Positions 1 through 12,666 are shown, numbered from the stretch's first letter. The stretch: 64,000 nucleotides of DNA from Ilex aquifolium (GCA_951799425.1 OX637396.1:39423901-39487900), one strand, 5' to 3'. Program-made: numbers and translations. The notes: generated from the letters alone by a model not told the origin.

Positions 1-117
1 TTTATCTTTTTCCTCTCTCTTGCCCCACACCACACTAGAGATGGTACCGAACATTCATGGTACTTATTTTTACAATGTGAGATTTATCTGTATCTTCTGT
101 TATTCTTTGGTACACAG

Positions 118-3100
118 GGAGTGCAACCGCTTCTGAATGGTGTTCTTAGTTTTCTGCCTTGTCCAATCGAAGTTAGTAACTATGCTCTTGACCAAAACAA
201 AAAGGAAGAGAAGGTATTTAGTTAAAGAGTTTTTGGTGACATCTTGTCTATTTTTGCCTTGTGTTTTGATCGAGGAACTAAATTTCTCATTGGAGTTAAT
301 TTCTATCAGGTTATGTTATCTGGAAGTCCAGCTGGACCATTGGTTGCATTGGCTTTTAAGTTAGAAGAGGGGCGTTTTGGTCAGTTGACGTATTTAAGGT
401 ATTACTAAGATCTGCTACAGTTATCTTTGAGTGCTAGTGTCATTTCTTTTGTGTCACTAGATCGCGAATAAGTAATGGATCTTTGAACAATTATGCTAAT
501 GTCCATTTTTTGTTAAATGAAGAATCTATGAAGGTGTTATTCGAAAGGGAGATTTTATAATCAACATAAACACTGGCAAGAAGATTAAGGTGAGTTCAGG
601 AATTTAAGTTCTGTTTGATTTGTTTGTTGCTAGTGTATTCTCAATTTCTCATGTTATTCACGTTTCACCCACATTGAGAACAGAAATAGCAGATGCATAC
701 TTAGGCAGGTTTCAACTGCTGAAAGCAGTTCTGAAAGATCACTTTGCTGTACTTGTTTGTAAAATTTTTCAAAGTGTTTCTTTCTCTCCAGTTAGCCAAG
801 TTTGATGTATGGGATAGTCTGGAGATGCCTATTTTATGTTTTGTATGTGTTTTTTTGAGAATAATGATATTAACATTGTTGACATGCTTGCCTTATTGAA
901 AGGAAAAGTGCTTCTTAATACATGTGCGGATGTGAGCCTGTTTTGTGTGTCTAAATATGATCACTCAGTTTGGGAGTAGCCTAATTTATGTTTCAACTTA
1001 CACTTATTACAATTGTCTTTCAGGTTCCTCGTTTAGTTCGGATGCATTCAGATGAGATGGAGGTTTGTTTCTCTTTACTCTCCACCTCTGCGTCTATTTC
1101 ATGTCATTTCTGGAATTCATGCATTTATTTGTGGTAATGGACAGTTGGTTTACTCTTAAAAAGCAATGGCAAAATCAATGAATCCTTCAAGAATCTGACA
1201 CTATCATTTTTTCTCCTTGAAATGTCTGGATTCAGTCTTAAAACTTGTGTTTTTTCTTCAAACCATCATTGTCTTAATTTGAGGTGGTGTATTGTTGCTT
1301 CTTTTGCTTGGGATTTTAATTCTACAGGACATTCAAGAGGCGCATGCTGGACAAATAGTAGCTGTATTTGGTATAGATTGTGCTTCAGGTATTCCTTACT
1401 AAGTGACACGAGATTATGTCACTCTGTTCTTTGCCTTATTGGTATGGAGAACAATGCCAAAATGGACATTGGCAGAGTTCTTTGGAATAGATTTAGAATT
1501 CTGTGTGCTAGCATAATGCACGATTTTTAAAATTTTGAAATCTGAAAATGCAGAATTTCTTCGTTCTCACGAGTTTGTCTTGATCTTTACTTCTTTTTGT
1601 TCTTTTTATTTTTGTTTTTTAAATGTTATTATTATTTTGTTCCATCAGGAGATACTTTTACTGACGGATCAGTCAGATACACAATGACTTCAATGAATGT
1701 GCCTGAGCCAGTGATGTCCTTAGCTGTTTCACCCATTTCTAAAGATTCTGGAGGACAAGTAATTGAAGCATATGCTATGTGTTTGGATTACTTGAATAAT
1801 GATAACTTGTATTGTTGTTTGGATTTACTTAAATGTCAATCATTGGCCTCCCTTTTGGACAGTTTTCAAAAGCTTTGAATCGATTTCAGCGAGAAGATCC
1901 TACTTTCCGTGTTGGTTTAGATGCTGAAAGTGGCCAGGTGTGCTTTATAATGTCATTTTCCCCGTTTCTTGAAATATTTTTGTGGTGCCTCACTTTGACA
2001 TCAGAATTTTTTTTCATGGCCAGACAATTATTTCCGGAATGGGAGAGCTGCATTTGGACATATATGTTGAGCGTATTCGAAGGGAGTACAAGGTGCCCAG
2101 TCTTCCATTTTTTAGACACTGATATATAATTTGGTGTTACTGCAAAGAACTCCAATTTTTCTTCTTCCATTTGCCTTTATGAAGGTTGATGCAACGGTGG
2201 GAAAGCCTCGTGTTAATTTCAGAGAAACTGTTACTCAGCGTGCCGAATTTGACTATTTACATAAGAAGCAAACTGGAGGACAAGGTCAATACGGAAGGGT
2301 ATGCGGGTAAGTATAGAATATACTCCTTTGTGGGAAGGTTCCATCAGTTATGGCCTTTTTGGTTAATTAGGGGTGCTACCCACCAAAACGGACCCAAAAA
2401 ATAAAAAAAGAAATGGAAAGAAGAACAAGAGAAAAATGTAAGAAGAATAGAACATATGAGTTCCTTGTTTCTTTCTTCTGTTCGTACTTCTTTTTTGCAT
2501 TTTGACTATTTGTGTAAAGAGAGTTTGTATTCCACATCAAATAATTAGAACCACCCAAGGTTTTTTATATACTTGAGGGGCCCCTCAACCTATTCGTTTG
2601 AGTGGGATTCTCTAACATCAGTAACATGGTATTAGAGCTAGGCATTGGGTGGCCATCGATCCAAGTTTCTTACCCATTTGAATTTTCCGGTATACATGGT
2701 TGTTTATTAGCTCCACATGCAAGCATGGGTCCCACACGAGGGAGAATGTAAAGAGAGCTTGTATCCCACATCTAATAATTGAGACCACCCAAGGTTGGTT
2801 TATATACTTGAGGGGCAATTCCACCCATTGCCAATTGTTTTTGAGTTGGATGTTCTAACAATTTGTTTTGTGTATATTTTTCCTTGGTTTGTATTCGTGC
2901 TTAGGGTGTAACATAGATACCTTTTTCTTTTTCAAGATTGACTACTTGGCTTGTACTGTGACCAAGTATAGCTCTGCATGTAGGTTCGTGCCTCAGAGAA
3001 CCTGCGAACCCATAGCTGTGCTTGCCTTGGGCTTTTTGCGATTATAGAATTATGCATTATACATGCCACTAATAATGCTATAAGATTTTGTTTCCAAAAA

Positions 3101-5646
3101 AAAGTATAAAAAAAAGTCATATTGTTGCTTATTATGACATAACTTGTGCACAGTTCTTGCTTTTACTGGCTTGACTAACATTATTTGAGCCTTTTTCCTG
3201 ATAGTTATGTTGAGCCACTTCCTGTGGGATCGCCGACAAAGTTTGAATTTGAGAACATGATCGTTGGACAAGCTATACCATCAGGTTTTATCCCAGCAAT
3301 TGAGAAAGGTTTCAAGGAAGCTGCCAATTCGTGAGTGTTAATGTTTCTTTTGCCAATATTATGAACTTCCTGAAGTTTGGTTCCTCACATTATTTGTCAT
3401 AATATCCTTACACATGTAAAGAGGCCCAAGCCATCTCATCCTGACCGAGAACTTATGTGTCTTGACCCTTGATGTTGTTAGCAACACATCTTCGCTGAAA
3501 GGTCTTTCAGATCATCTTTCTGCGAATAGTTTTTGATTCTTATCCCATTCGTTCAACCAAAGAGCTACATATTTTGGTTACAAGTAATCTCCTGCATCTA
3601 TACAAAATATTTCATTATTTAAATTTATCCCGATCATCCTTCAATTGCTAGTTCCGCCTCCCTTTTATATTTTGTTTGAACTTTTGGGGTCTTCATGCTT
3701 GGTGTTTTACTTCTCTAAAAATATTATATCCAGCATCTGCCTAACGAGAATATAACTTTATTAAAGTCCTTGTACCAACTTTTGTAAGCCTGCTGTGACT
3801 GCTGCTGTTTGTTGTTGCTTTCATGGTTATTTACCATGTGGGCCTCTTTGTATTTGCAGGGGTTCATTAATCGGTTATCCAGTTGAAAATGTTCATATTG
3901 TTTTAACAGATGGTGCATCCCACGCTGTGGATTCTAGTGAACTTGCATTCAAGTTAGCTGCAATATATGCGTTTAGACAGGTCCCTCTCACATCCCACAT
4001 ATGAAGTGAATGCTATTTAACGTAGTTACTCATAGATATTATATGCTGGTTGCTTTTTTTATTTTTGTGTGTTGGTTTTTTTTTTGTTGGGGGGGGGAGG
4101 GGGGGGGGGGGGAGTATTCTATTTTCCACTCGTATGTTGAGTTTTTATTCTGATGAAATGTTTTTCTCCACTTTATTAAACAGTGTTATGCAAGGGCAAA
4201 ACCTGTTATATTGGAACCTATAATGCTGGTGGAATTGAAGGTACCAACAGAATTTCAGGGCACTGTTACTGGTGATATCAACAAGTTAGTAATTCTATCT
4301 CTTCTTTCTCAACCTTGATAATTTTTGGATTTTCTTACCAGTTTTTATGAGTTAAACATCTCTGCTCATCTATTATATCTATCATATGATAGGAGAAAAG
4401 GTGTGATTATTGGGAATGACCAGGAAGGTGATGACTCTGTAGTAACTGCCCATGTACGTATTGCTTCCTTGTTTTCTTTCCACTGCGCAACTTGTTTGCA
4501 CTCTTTACGAGAAAATGGATGACAGAATATGTGATGGCTGCATTATCCATGATTCAAATGTTTAGATCTTTCAATAGTCTTCTTGGTCAGGATATCAGAC
4601 AGTTGTATAACTTGATTCATTTGCACAACTTTTAGCTGAAGTTGGTCTCAATATTCCTATCATGTCATGAACCAATTTCTCTCCTATCTATCTTATTCAA
4701 GGTCCTTACACCTATAGATTATGGTTGTAATACTTTTAAATTAATTAGTTTCAGATTTTTGCTTCATATCTATAATATAAAACAGGGTAGGCTTCAATAA
4801 GCTCATCTGACGGTCTCAAATAGACTCATCCAACGGCCTCAAATAGACTCATCCAACGACCACTATCATTGCTCTCAAAACTATTCATATTGCACCATGG
4901 CTTCAGGCACGGATTACTCCTAGTTGTTCTATAATCTAATACAGTCATTTATTTAACCAGCATCTGGGTTTGATTAGAATTCTGATTTCGGCACCTGTTT
5001 ACTCGAACTTGAATGGGACTGTTTTTATTTCTGATCTAATCACTCTTGAAGTTTTGTGAGACATGCTTGTTAGATTAGGAATCTTGTTTTTTCCTCCATA
5101 GCTTCTTGTGAAGAATCGGTATTTTGTTGTATAATATGCCTGCGATTTGTGGAACCTACTATTAGGCGACATGAATGGAAATACTACCCGTATTTTACTC
5201 CCACAATATTATACATCCATATTTGGTTAATCTCTGTGTTTTATCTAGAATATTACAACTGCTAGTGGGATCACCCTAGTATGTTCAATTTCGTTATTAG
5301 CAGTTTTATCGTTTGAAATTTGAATACTTCCTGCTAATGTATGTATCACAATTAGCTCCTGAGCAATTGATTATATGGGCTTTTCAGGTCCCTCTCAACA
5401 ATATGTTTGGATATTCAACCGCACTTCGTTCAATGACACAGGTGAAGCAAAAGATCCCTGTCTGAATGCAGTGACTCATTGCTGAAATTGCATTCTCGAT
5501 ATTACTAAACGTGTCGTGGTCAATCCTTCTTTCTTGTGCAGGGGAAAGGTGAATTCACAATGGAATACAAAGAGCATTCACCAGTTTCTAATGATGTCCA
5601 GATGCAATTGATAAACACACACAATGCCAGCAAGGGAACTGAATAG
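118..5646 (+). CDS. MEFG1: Elongation factor G, mitochondrial (5'-partial, last 15 exons)
   Basis: GTPase that drives ribosome translocation during organelle protein synthesis. Fifteen exons chain in frame for 431 codons plus TAG: 118-213, 310-398, 523-589, 1024-1062, 1328-1388, 1649-1758, 1863-1937, 2024-2092, 2185-2306, 3205-3330, 3860-3980, 4184-4284, 4393-4453, 5388-5441 and 5542-5646. All introns are GT-AG. Visible blocks are domain II ([20 protein letters not shown]), domain III ([27 protein letters not shown]), domain IV ([30 protein letters not shown]) and domain V ([36 protein letters not shown]). Plant mitochondrial EF-G is about 750 residues, so the targeting peptide and GTP-binding domain lie upstream of the window. 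The mitochondrial rather than chloroplast form is inferred from the overall sequence and the [14 protein letters not shown] tail. No lesion was seen. Confidence 0.95.
2513..2860 (+). mobile_element. TRIM (miniature LTR retrotransposon), full length, in EF-G intron
   Basis: Two direct repeats, 2513-2617 and 2747-2860, both start TGTAAAGAGAG and end TCTAACA. After the left repeat comes a primer-binding site TGGTATTAGAGC at 2627-2638, close to the initiator-Met tRNA complement. Before the right repeat lies a purine tract, GAGGGAGAA. The unit is flanked by the 5-bp duplication ATTTG (2508-2512 and 2861-2865). At 348 bp with no coding capacity it matches a terminal-repeat retrotransposon in miniature. 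It lies in the intron between exons 2185-2306 and 3205-3330. Confidence 0.9.
4089..4114 (+). repeat. Poly-G tract in EF-G intron
   Basis: A run of 26 bases that is all G except one A, in the intron between exons 3860-3980 and 4184-4284. Length is probably unreliable in any assembly. Confidence 0.9.
4769..4924 (+). mobile_element. Short non-autonomous Helitron in EF-G intron
   Basis: Starts TCTATAATATAAAA and ends CTAGT, with A immediately before and T immediately after, as expected for Helitron insertion between A and T. A degenerate hairpin (CCATGGC, TTCA, GGCACGG) precedes the CTAGT end. It contains an internal tandem copy of a 23-bp unit beginning CTCAAATAGACTCATCCAAC. A fragment of the same family lies at 29833. 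Confidence 0.75.
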
Positions 5647-6044
5647 TAGAGGTGATTTTGAAGTATCCACCCATTTTTATTCTGTGAGAACGCCTCGTAC
5701 CATTTTGTGTTTCCGTTTCCATTCCCATTTTTTTTTTTTTTTACGGTATGGTGATATTTATTGGAGCCAAAAAAGTGGGTGATTAATTTTGAGAAGCCTG
5801 AATAAAAAGTTTATGATTGATGACGAAGAGGTGTATGAAACGACAGTACCTTCGTTTAAAAGACCTGTACTATATCTGAGATTTTATTCATTAGGGTAAA
5901 TTACAATAGCAGCTGTTCTAGTTTCTCAAGTTTTGATTGTATACCCTGTTTTTGAAGTTAAACTCTCACTATTTAAAAGAGAATGTATACATTTTTGACA
6001 ACAGACCAGAGGAACTGTGGTACATGGTGACAATGGTACCAACT

Positions 6045-6045
<1 letters not shown>

Positions 6046-6120
<75 letters not shown>
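6046..6120 (+). repeat. Compound (CT)n/(CA)n microsatellite
   Basis: About 27 CT units pass directly into about 11 CA units, downstream of the EF-G stop. Ser-Leu and Arg-Glu repeat ORFs read across it are artefacts. Confidence 0.95.
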
Positions 6121-6296
6121 TATGTATACAAGTATCTGATTTATAGCCATTGGGGCTTTGCTTGATAGAAGGAGTATATTCATTTTCCTTTAATACCCAC
6201 TGTTTGGTTAAGGCTGATACAAAAAGTTCATTGTCATAATATGATTACAAAGATGGAAGAAGTCCATGATATATATATATATTGGAATAATATCTT

Positions 6297-7007
6297 AAGA
6301 AAAATTTCAGTCACACCTCTTCTACTTTACCATATTTTTAATGACATTTCCTCTATTATAAAAAATATAACTGACTTTTTTTCTAGTTTATATTTAAACA
6401 TCACTGACACCCCATGTCATCAAACCATCATTTATAACAAAAATAAATTATCTAAAATACTAAAATTACCTCTATATAAACTCCAAAAAATATTTCTACA
6501 TAAAATTAGAGTTGATTAAATTTTTTTTTCTACATATTAAAATTTGAGTTGATTAAAATTCAATTTGAATTGATTAAATTTTATTTTTTTACGTATTAAA
6601 ATTCAAGCCTAGTAAAAGTCTTTTGTTATTTATTAAAATTCGATTCAAGTTAATTAAAATTTATTTTTTATGTATTAAAATTTGAGTCGATTAAAATTTA
6701 TATTTTTGTATGTATTGAATATAATTTTAATCGGCTAAAATTTTAATAATAAAAAAAAAAAAATTAATTGGCTCAAATTTTAAGACGTAAAAAAATTTAG
6801 AAAATAGAGAGAGCCTCATTAAAAATATGTCTATCTAGAAGGGGTGTGGATGAAATTTTTCTAAAATATATCATGGACAATTTAGTAAAATAAAATTTTA
6901 ATTAACACATTTAATCTGATAGAGGGTGTCAGTGAAGATTCAAAAAATAGAGAAAATATCGTTAAAAATATGATAAACTAAAAAGAGTGTTGGTGAAATT
7001 TTCCCTT
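6297..7007. mobile_element. Non-autonomous MULE-like TIR element (approximate ends)
   Basis: Inverted repeats of about 60-70 bp bound an AT-rich core. The left end reads AAGAAAAATTTCAGTCACAC; the right end, reverse-complemented, reads AAGGGAAAATTTCACCAACA. Both continue with a shared block around TTTACCATATTTTTAATGAC. A second right-end-like copy at about 6785-6875 suggests nested insertion or internal duplication. No clear target duplication was found, so the ends are approximate. No coding capacity. Confidence 0.6.
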
Positions 7008-7565
7008 TATGTTATTGTCTTCTGGAATTCAAAAGTGACATCTTTCTCACTCTCTCTCTCACACACACAAAGTCACGAGTGACCCAACAAAGAGTCTCAT
7101 CTCATCAACCATCACTGAAACGATTGGAGATACGTCTCTTTCTAACAACTAACATTTTTGACCTCTTTCCCTATGGAAGGAAAGTGAATGCAATGCGGCA
7201 TTGCTTTCTTAACCTTATACGGACAAACCTCCCACAATCTTACATTCAGCAATAATGATGCTAGTTGTTTGAGCTTCAAACATTAACTCCAAATGGCATA
7301 AAAGTATATTCTTCTTTTGGGTCTTTTTGATGTGGAAGAATTTGCTGAAATCTAACCTTAAAAGTCACTATGACAAGAGCAATTGAAGTTAATTTGAGGA
7401 CATAATTAGGGACGTGATTTAATGCAATTATTGATTCAATTGTAAATTTTAAAGTTCGATGAAACCCACTTTTAATTTAATGACTACATGCAATTAGATC
7501 CCCTAATAAGTCATTAAATTATATCTAAATAACATTTTTTATGACAAAAAAATGATGGAAGAATC

Positions 7566-7958
7566 TGTTAGAGCATGTGTGACTCATATTTGCAGTGTGC
7601 ACAATGGCAAGGAGGCAGATGCCGGAGCGTAGCGGAGTGGAGCGAAGCGGAGCCCGCGACGGCATCTGCCTTGCGGGATTGATATATGTTATGTATCGGG
7701 GGGGACGCTGATTAGTTGGGGGTGCGGGGGCAACGCCCCGCGGTATGGTACAGGGGTATTTTGTAAATATGTCCGTACTAGGGTTATATATAAATACTTA
7801 AGATATAACCCTACTTTTAATATAATAAACAAAACGGCCGCTCGCTCCTGTGGATGTAGGCACATTGCCGAACCACGTAAATATCTGTGTTATTTTTTCT
7901 TGTTTTCTTATTTGATTGTTTCTTGATTCTTTACCATAATTGCTGCACAATCACAACA
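7566..7958 (+). mobile_element. Ty1/copia solo LTR
   Basis: 393 bp starting TGTTAG and ending ACAACA, flanked by the exact 5-bp duplication GAATC (7561-7565 and 7959-7963). Its 3' part carries GATGTAGGCACATTGCCGAA followed by CCACGTAAAT, the block characteristic of R-U5 in many plant copia LTRs. The U3 part holds a GC-rich hairpin (GGCAGATGCCG at 7614 pairing with CGGCATCTGCC at 7660). There is no internal domain or second LTR, so it is the product of LTR-LTR recombination. Confidence 0.85.
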
Positions 7959-8224
7959 GAATCCATGGCTAGTGATCTGATACAAAAAAGTTACGACCGT
8001 TAAAATCACGTTGCAATAATGTCAAACTTATTAATCAATGAATTTCAAAAGTTTAAGACACATCCTATAATATTTGAGATTGACCCTAAAAAATTGTGAT
8101 CAATCCCAAATTGATCACATTGAGTCATGACTTTGACTTGATTTGATTATACCTTTATAATTTTGATACGATACTTTTTGGTATCACTGAAAAATCTCAA
8201 AATACAATTCTAATTGTAATTCAA

Positions 8225-8442
8225 ATGATAATAAGGACGAGGTATAAATCTAGACGTCCTGAATTCAAATCTTGGCAACTTATTAGAACCAAGTCATTAA
8301 AGATTTATCCCTTATGAATATCATAATCCTGACATGAATGATCTGCCTTTGATCGGATCACAGAGGGGATTAATTAAGGTGCGCATAATCCGGCCCGAAT
8401 AATCTTGACCATTGAACCAAAATTAAAAAAAAAGAAAAGAAA
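8225..8442 (+). mobile_element. Putative SINE copy with A-rich tail
   Basis: Contains a degenerate Pol III B-box-like stretch (CCTGAATTCAAATCTTGG), then TCATTAAAGATTTATCCC, GATGATCTGCCTTTGATCGG-like text, and an A-rich tail near 8422-8442. Related copies lie at 24523-24662, 27880-28232 and 30285-30352, so it is a dispersed family. The 5' end is not firmly placed. Confidence 0.55.
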
Positions 8443-9136
8443 AATCCCAAAATGTAATGCAATAGATAGCTTGGCAGCCAAGAATTATATGGTTGCAAAA
8501 AATGTATGATGAAATAGGTGCATTCCTCAAGGCAGCAAAAGCATATAAGACTGACTTAGACAAAACCAACAAAATTTACCCAACATGAGATACTGAAGAA
8601 CTTAACAGAATCCATTGAAAATGAAGAAAAATTATTCCCAATCACATCCTAATGAAATGAAAGTATGAAACTAATGGGTCCTAGAGGTTTATTATTGAGT
8701 TAATAGCACTTTTAGTCCTTAAAATACATATTTTTTGTCGATTTAGCTCTCATTGTATTCAATTCGTGTCACTTGAATCCCTACATAGATTGACCGTTAA
8801 ATTTTTGACAGAACCATCACGTATTTAACACGCTATACTATTTAAAAAAATAACACGTGGTCACTTCCGTTAAAAAAACTTCCCGGTCCGTCTATGTAGA
8901 GAACAAAATAACACGAATTGAATACTTTAGAGACAATTAACAACATTGACACAATAAGAACTATACTTATAAAAAATACATATTTAAAAACTAAAAGTGC
9001 TATTAACCATTTATTATTTTTTCTTCTCGCTCGCAATAGTACAATCAAAGACTGCTTTCCTCCTTGTTGACTGAAAACCCTAACGTTGAACTTGGTACCT
9101 GCACATAAACAGTCCACCAGCTTTACTGAAATGGTC
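8443..9136. other. Intergenic, 3' flank of the SPL gene
   Basis: AT-rich DNA without a supportable gene. The part nearest 9137 is expected to be the SPL 3' UTR. A reading frame at 8842-9255 on the minus strand overlaps the real SPL exon in another frame and is not used. Confidence 0.6.
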
Positions 9137-12100
9137 TCAATCGAGTGATTCAGGGAACATTTGGAGCTGGTGGGGCATAACAGAACTTGACCCGCTTTGG
9201 GCTCCATTTGTGTCCTCCATTGAATACTGTTGATGCCAATGCCAATCCCTGTCAAGGATCATCTGCCTAGCAAGAATGGCTGCTCGATGCTCTGCGATGA
9301 GTTCGTGTAATGCAGCACTGCATCTTGAGGAGAGATCGGCTGATGAGATCCAAGAATTGTTGTTCTTCGATGATGACAGAAGAGAGAGAGCACGGCCTGT
9401 TGGTGTTGATAAGTATGATTGATATCTATCAGCCATTAGTTGAGTGTCTGTTGAGGAAGGAAATACAGATTTAGTTCTTTGCAGTTTTTTTTTTCAAATT
9501 TCAGGTAAAACTGTTGAGATTGATACAATTTACAATGGTTATTTAGCAAAGTCAGAAACAGGTGAATCCTAAATTTGATCTATAACAGACATGTCCCTTC
9601 TCCTAGCCTGTCCTAACTAGGGCTAGTAAAAGAGTTCTAGCCTAGGTCTGACGAGCTTGTTTTTCAAAACAACCCCAAAAAAATGGTAAAGCTCAAAACA
9701 ACCCCAAAAAAATGGTAAAGTTCAGCTCGTTTTCTACACGAACGAGCTCAAACTGAGCCGAATCTGAGTAGCTCAACTATTTTATATATAAACGAGTCAA
9801 ACTTGGAGCCAAATTTATAGGGATCGTTTTCTAAAAAATTGTTCGCACTCGACTCATTTTCTAAACGACCAAGCTTGAATCAAGCTCAAAACGAGCTGAG
9901 CTCGAATAGCCCAACTATTTTACATATAAACGAGCAAAATGTTGCGAGCTCGAGCCGAGTTTATAAGGGTTTTCTAAAAAATTGTTCGAGTTCAAAACAA
10001 GTCAAGCCCGAGTAGCTCGAATCGTTTACCACCCCTAGTCATAACCTACCTCCTCCCTCTCCCCCTAAAAAAAAAATGCAATATTAAAGGAATTGAAAAC
10101 AAAAAAATGCTACTAAGAAACATTAAAATTAACAAAACTTCTTGTCGTACAACTCAACTCAACTCAACCCGGATAAAAGGAGAAGGGTTACGTTAGGTAG
10201 TTGACAGCCAGCGTAAAACTTATTAGACTAAACAAAAAACTCCTCCAAACTAAAACTAAGTGTTTTATTTCACTAATTCAAAATTTCTCATATGTATCCA
10301 TTTAGTGATGTGCACTAAAACCATTCAGAAACCAACATGCAACAGAACATCAAATAAGGACCTTTTTGTCTTGGTGTTAACCTTCAACAAATCCTTCTAA
10401 GGTTGCAAAGATGAGCTGCATCGGTTGATACTCTAATTCCAACGTATGTTGGGTATATATGAAGAGATATCAATTCATATATTATAGACACATTCAATCT
10501 TGCCACATATGTTGTATGAAGCTTGGCATTTCTCTTCTTAGCATTCTTGTATTTGTGTGGGACTAGTTCAGAGTGATATGCATTGCAAATTTACAATGAA
10601 TATGATATGACTAACAATAATCTCGTGTCTGAAGATACTCCATAATACCAAAAATCGAAACATTAAACATTTGATATTTATATTTTAAATAAAAATTTGT
10701 TTTTTTAAAATGAACAAGAGAGAAAATAAGATAGACGTAGGGGAGAGAGAAGAGAGGAGTAAGTGTGGATTAATAGAGTTATTTGACATTGGGAGTTATC
10801 ACCTCTTTATTTCTCTCTTCTTTTTTTAGTTCTACTTTGGGTAGAGATATTCACATTAAAATAGAAAAAGAGATAGTACCTTGAGAAGAGTTTCTAGGTC
10901 TATAATGATCATGGGAGCTCTTTCTTCTTCTCTCATTGTGTCCTGCTAATCTCCTCCTGCAACTCCTCTTTGCATCATCAAACTCTGACACTGCATGAAA
11001 CCTACACCCACCCCCATCCACCCAAAAAAAATATATGATTATATACACATTCATATATAAATACATATACATCTCAATATCAATGCTTATATGCAATCAC
11101 ATACAAAATGTGGGAATTGCTATAATGTTATTCTCGTTCGAAAATAGCCCTGATACCAATTTATTGGAGTTAAGAAAATTAAACATACAATGGAAGAAAG
11201 TAGATGAGAATATTGAACACTCAAACTAAAGAAAATGAATTTCATTCAAATAGATTACAATCAACCTCAAAATAGACTCTTCTCTCAACTCAACTTACCA
11301 CTACCAAATCAAACCAAACCAAACCAAGTCTTATGTCCCAATTATTTAGGGTTGACTAACTTCCCACTAACAATACACTTTATATCCGATTTATAAAAGT
11401 CTCTAAAACAACTCACAATATTACATTAACATGCCACTATCTTCACCAACTCCTATAACCCGTAAAATCTTAAGACGCACTTTTTTCACTACTTAGAGAA
11501 TTAACTCACTTCTACTATAATTCGCTCACTCACTACATGGTATAGTAATATACCACTAACCCACCAAGACACCTTAATTATAGGCTATAACTCCATAAAC
11601 AAGTTTAATTTCCAATACAAATACATTAACGTAAGTGTGCCTGTCAATTTTCTACAAATATGGCTAAAATAACATGATCGATTAACACGTGCGAGACATG
11701 AGTTAGGTTAGAGTCAAATTCGAACAAACCAATTTCTTATTATTATTTTTTTACTCCTTGATATAGAATTCTATGAATTTACGTTTAATTTTGCTAGAAT
11801 TGTGATAGATCTGATTTAAGGAAAAGCGTACAAACTTAAAATAACACAAGACGAACACGATACACCTCCATTAACACCTAATTATGCAATAATCCCACAA
11901 AGAAGCAACTAACAAATTTAAAAAAATCCATAGCAGACAATAAAATGTCGAAGAGTTTAAAGTTGGAGAGAGAGAGCGCAACCTGCTACACTGTTGACAG
12001 AATCGTTGGTCAACCCCAAGAACCACGACCTTCACAGCCTTTGAATGCATTTCACACACCTTATGCCTCCTGTGATAGTCCTTCACATTCACCAGCGCCA

Positions 12101-12623
12101 CGTGGCACCCATCCACCTGACACCGTGGCACCGGCGGAAGAGGAGGAGCCGTCGTCACCATCTCCGCCGCGGACGTCCCACCACCATTATCGCAATAGGG
12201 TTTGAATCTCTTGGTTATGGAGACCTTTGCCACTTGTCGTTCACCCATTGGACGGGTGGGGTCCTCGAAGTAATGCCTCTTGCCGAGTTTCAAGCATGTT
12301 AGGTGTGGGTCCGGGTGGTAATTGGTCCCTCCGGCGTATAGAAAAGAAGAATGGTGGGCATTGTTCCCGTGGTGTGAGAACATGAGCGCGTGTACCGCAC
12401 TTTCATCTGTGTGGGTTATGGAAGTGGTGGCGACAGGCGGCACCGCCGCTGTGATGGAGGCGGTGGTGGTGTCATGGTTGAACGAGTATTGGCTATTATT
12501 ATTCCAATCAAACCGTGAAGTATTGCCAAGCTCCCATATATCCCATGTAAGGTTAGTAGAATTACCATTCTGCCCTTTGCCACCACTGGTGCTGCTGTTG
12601 AGTAAGTTCCAACCATTGTCCAT
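9137..12623 (-). CDS. SPL: SQUAMOSA promoter-binding-like (SPL) transcription factor, complete
   Basis: Nuclear DNA-binding regulator of phase change and flower or shoot development. Exons 12623-11983, 11001-10880 and 9447-9137 join in frame to 357 aa plus TGA. The SBP domain spans residues about 167-243. Zinc ligands are C168, C173, C190 and H193 for the first site and C209, C212, H216 and C228 for the second. A nuclear localisation signal follows ([17 protein letters not shown]). Other family motifs are [11 protein letters not shown] near residue 111 and ALSLLSS at residues 274-280, which is encoded by a miR156 site. The first intron splits the SBP domain after CQQCSR, the usual SPL position. 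MDNGWN was chosen as start; an in-frame ATG 36 codons upstream would read through a GA microsatellite and is probably leader. The clade within the miR156-targeted SPLs was not resolved. Confidence 0.95.
9374..9393 (-). promoter_or_regulatory. miR156/157 target site in SPL exon 3
   Basis: On the SPL sense strand these 20 bases run GTGCTCTCTC then TCTTCTGTCA. This is complementary to canonical miR156 with one internal mismatch and is the usual site in plant SPL mRNAs. It encodes the conserved ALSLLS peptide, so the transcript should be cleaved in juvenile tissue. Confidence 0.93.
9615..10042. repeat. Dispersed repeat with imperfect terminal inverted repeats, SPL intron 2
   Basis: Starts CTAGGGCTAGTAAAAGAG and ends CGTTTACCACCCCTAG; the reverse complement of the end begins CTAGGGGTGGTAAACG. 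Inside are recurring ACGAGCTC and GAGCCGAG words. The ends resemble short hAT-type TIRs, but no 8-bp target duplication was found. It occupies part of SPL intron 2 (9448-10879). Confidence 0.5.
11147..11360 (-). mobile_element. LTR-retroelement remnant and SINE/LINE-type tail in SPL intron 1
   Basis: On the minus strand, TTGGTATCAGGGC (near 11147-11159) resembles an initiator-Met tRNA primer-binding site next to an LTR end. At 11303-11352, also on the minus strand, CCCTAAATAATTGGGACATA is followed by AGACTTGG and TTTGG repeats. This tail also occurs on the plus strand at 23818-23868. Both pieces are truncated. Confidence 0.45.
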
Positions 12624-12634
12624 TATGTTCTCAC

Positions 12635-12637
<3 letters not shown>

Positions 12638-12666
<29 letters not shown>
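12638..12666 (-). repeat. (GA)n microsatellite in the SPL 5' leader
   Basis: About 14 GA units on the SPL sense strand, 15 bases upstream of the chosen ATG. In the upstream-extended frame it would encode Arg-Glu repeats, which supports the downstream start. Confidence 0.85.

Noticed and set aside
8842..9255. 137-aa minus-strand ORF
   Set aside because: Overlaps the SPL third exon in another frame and runs into AT-rich flank; hydrophobic tail is compositional.
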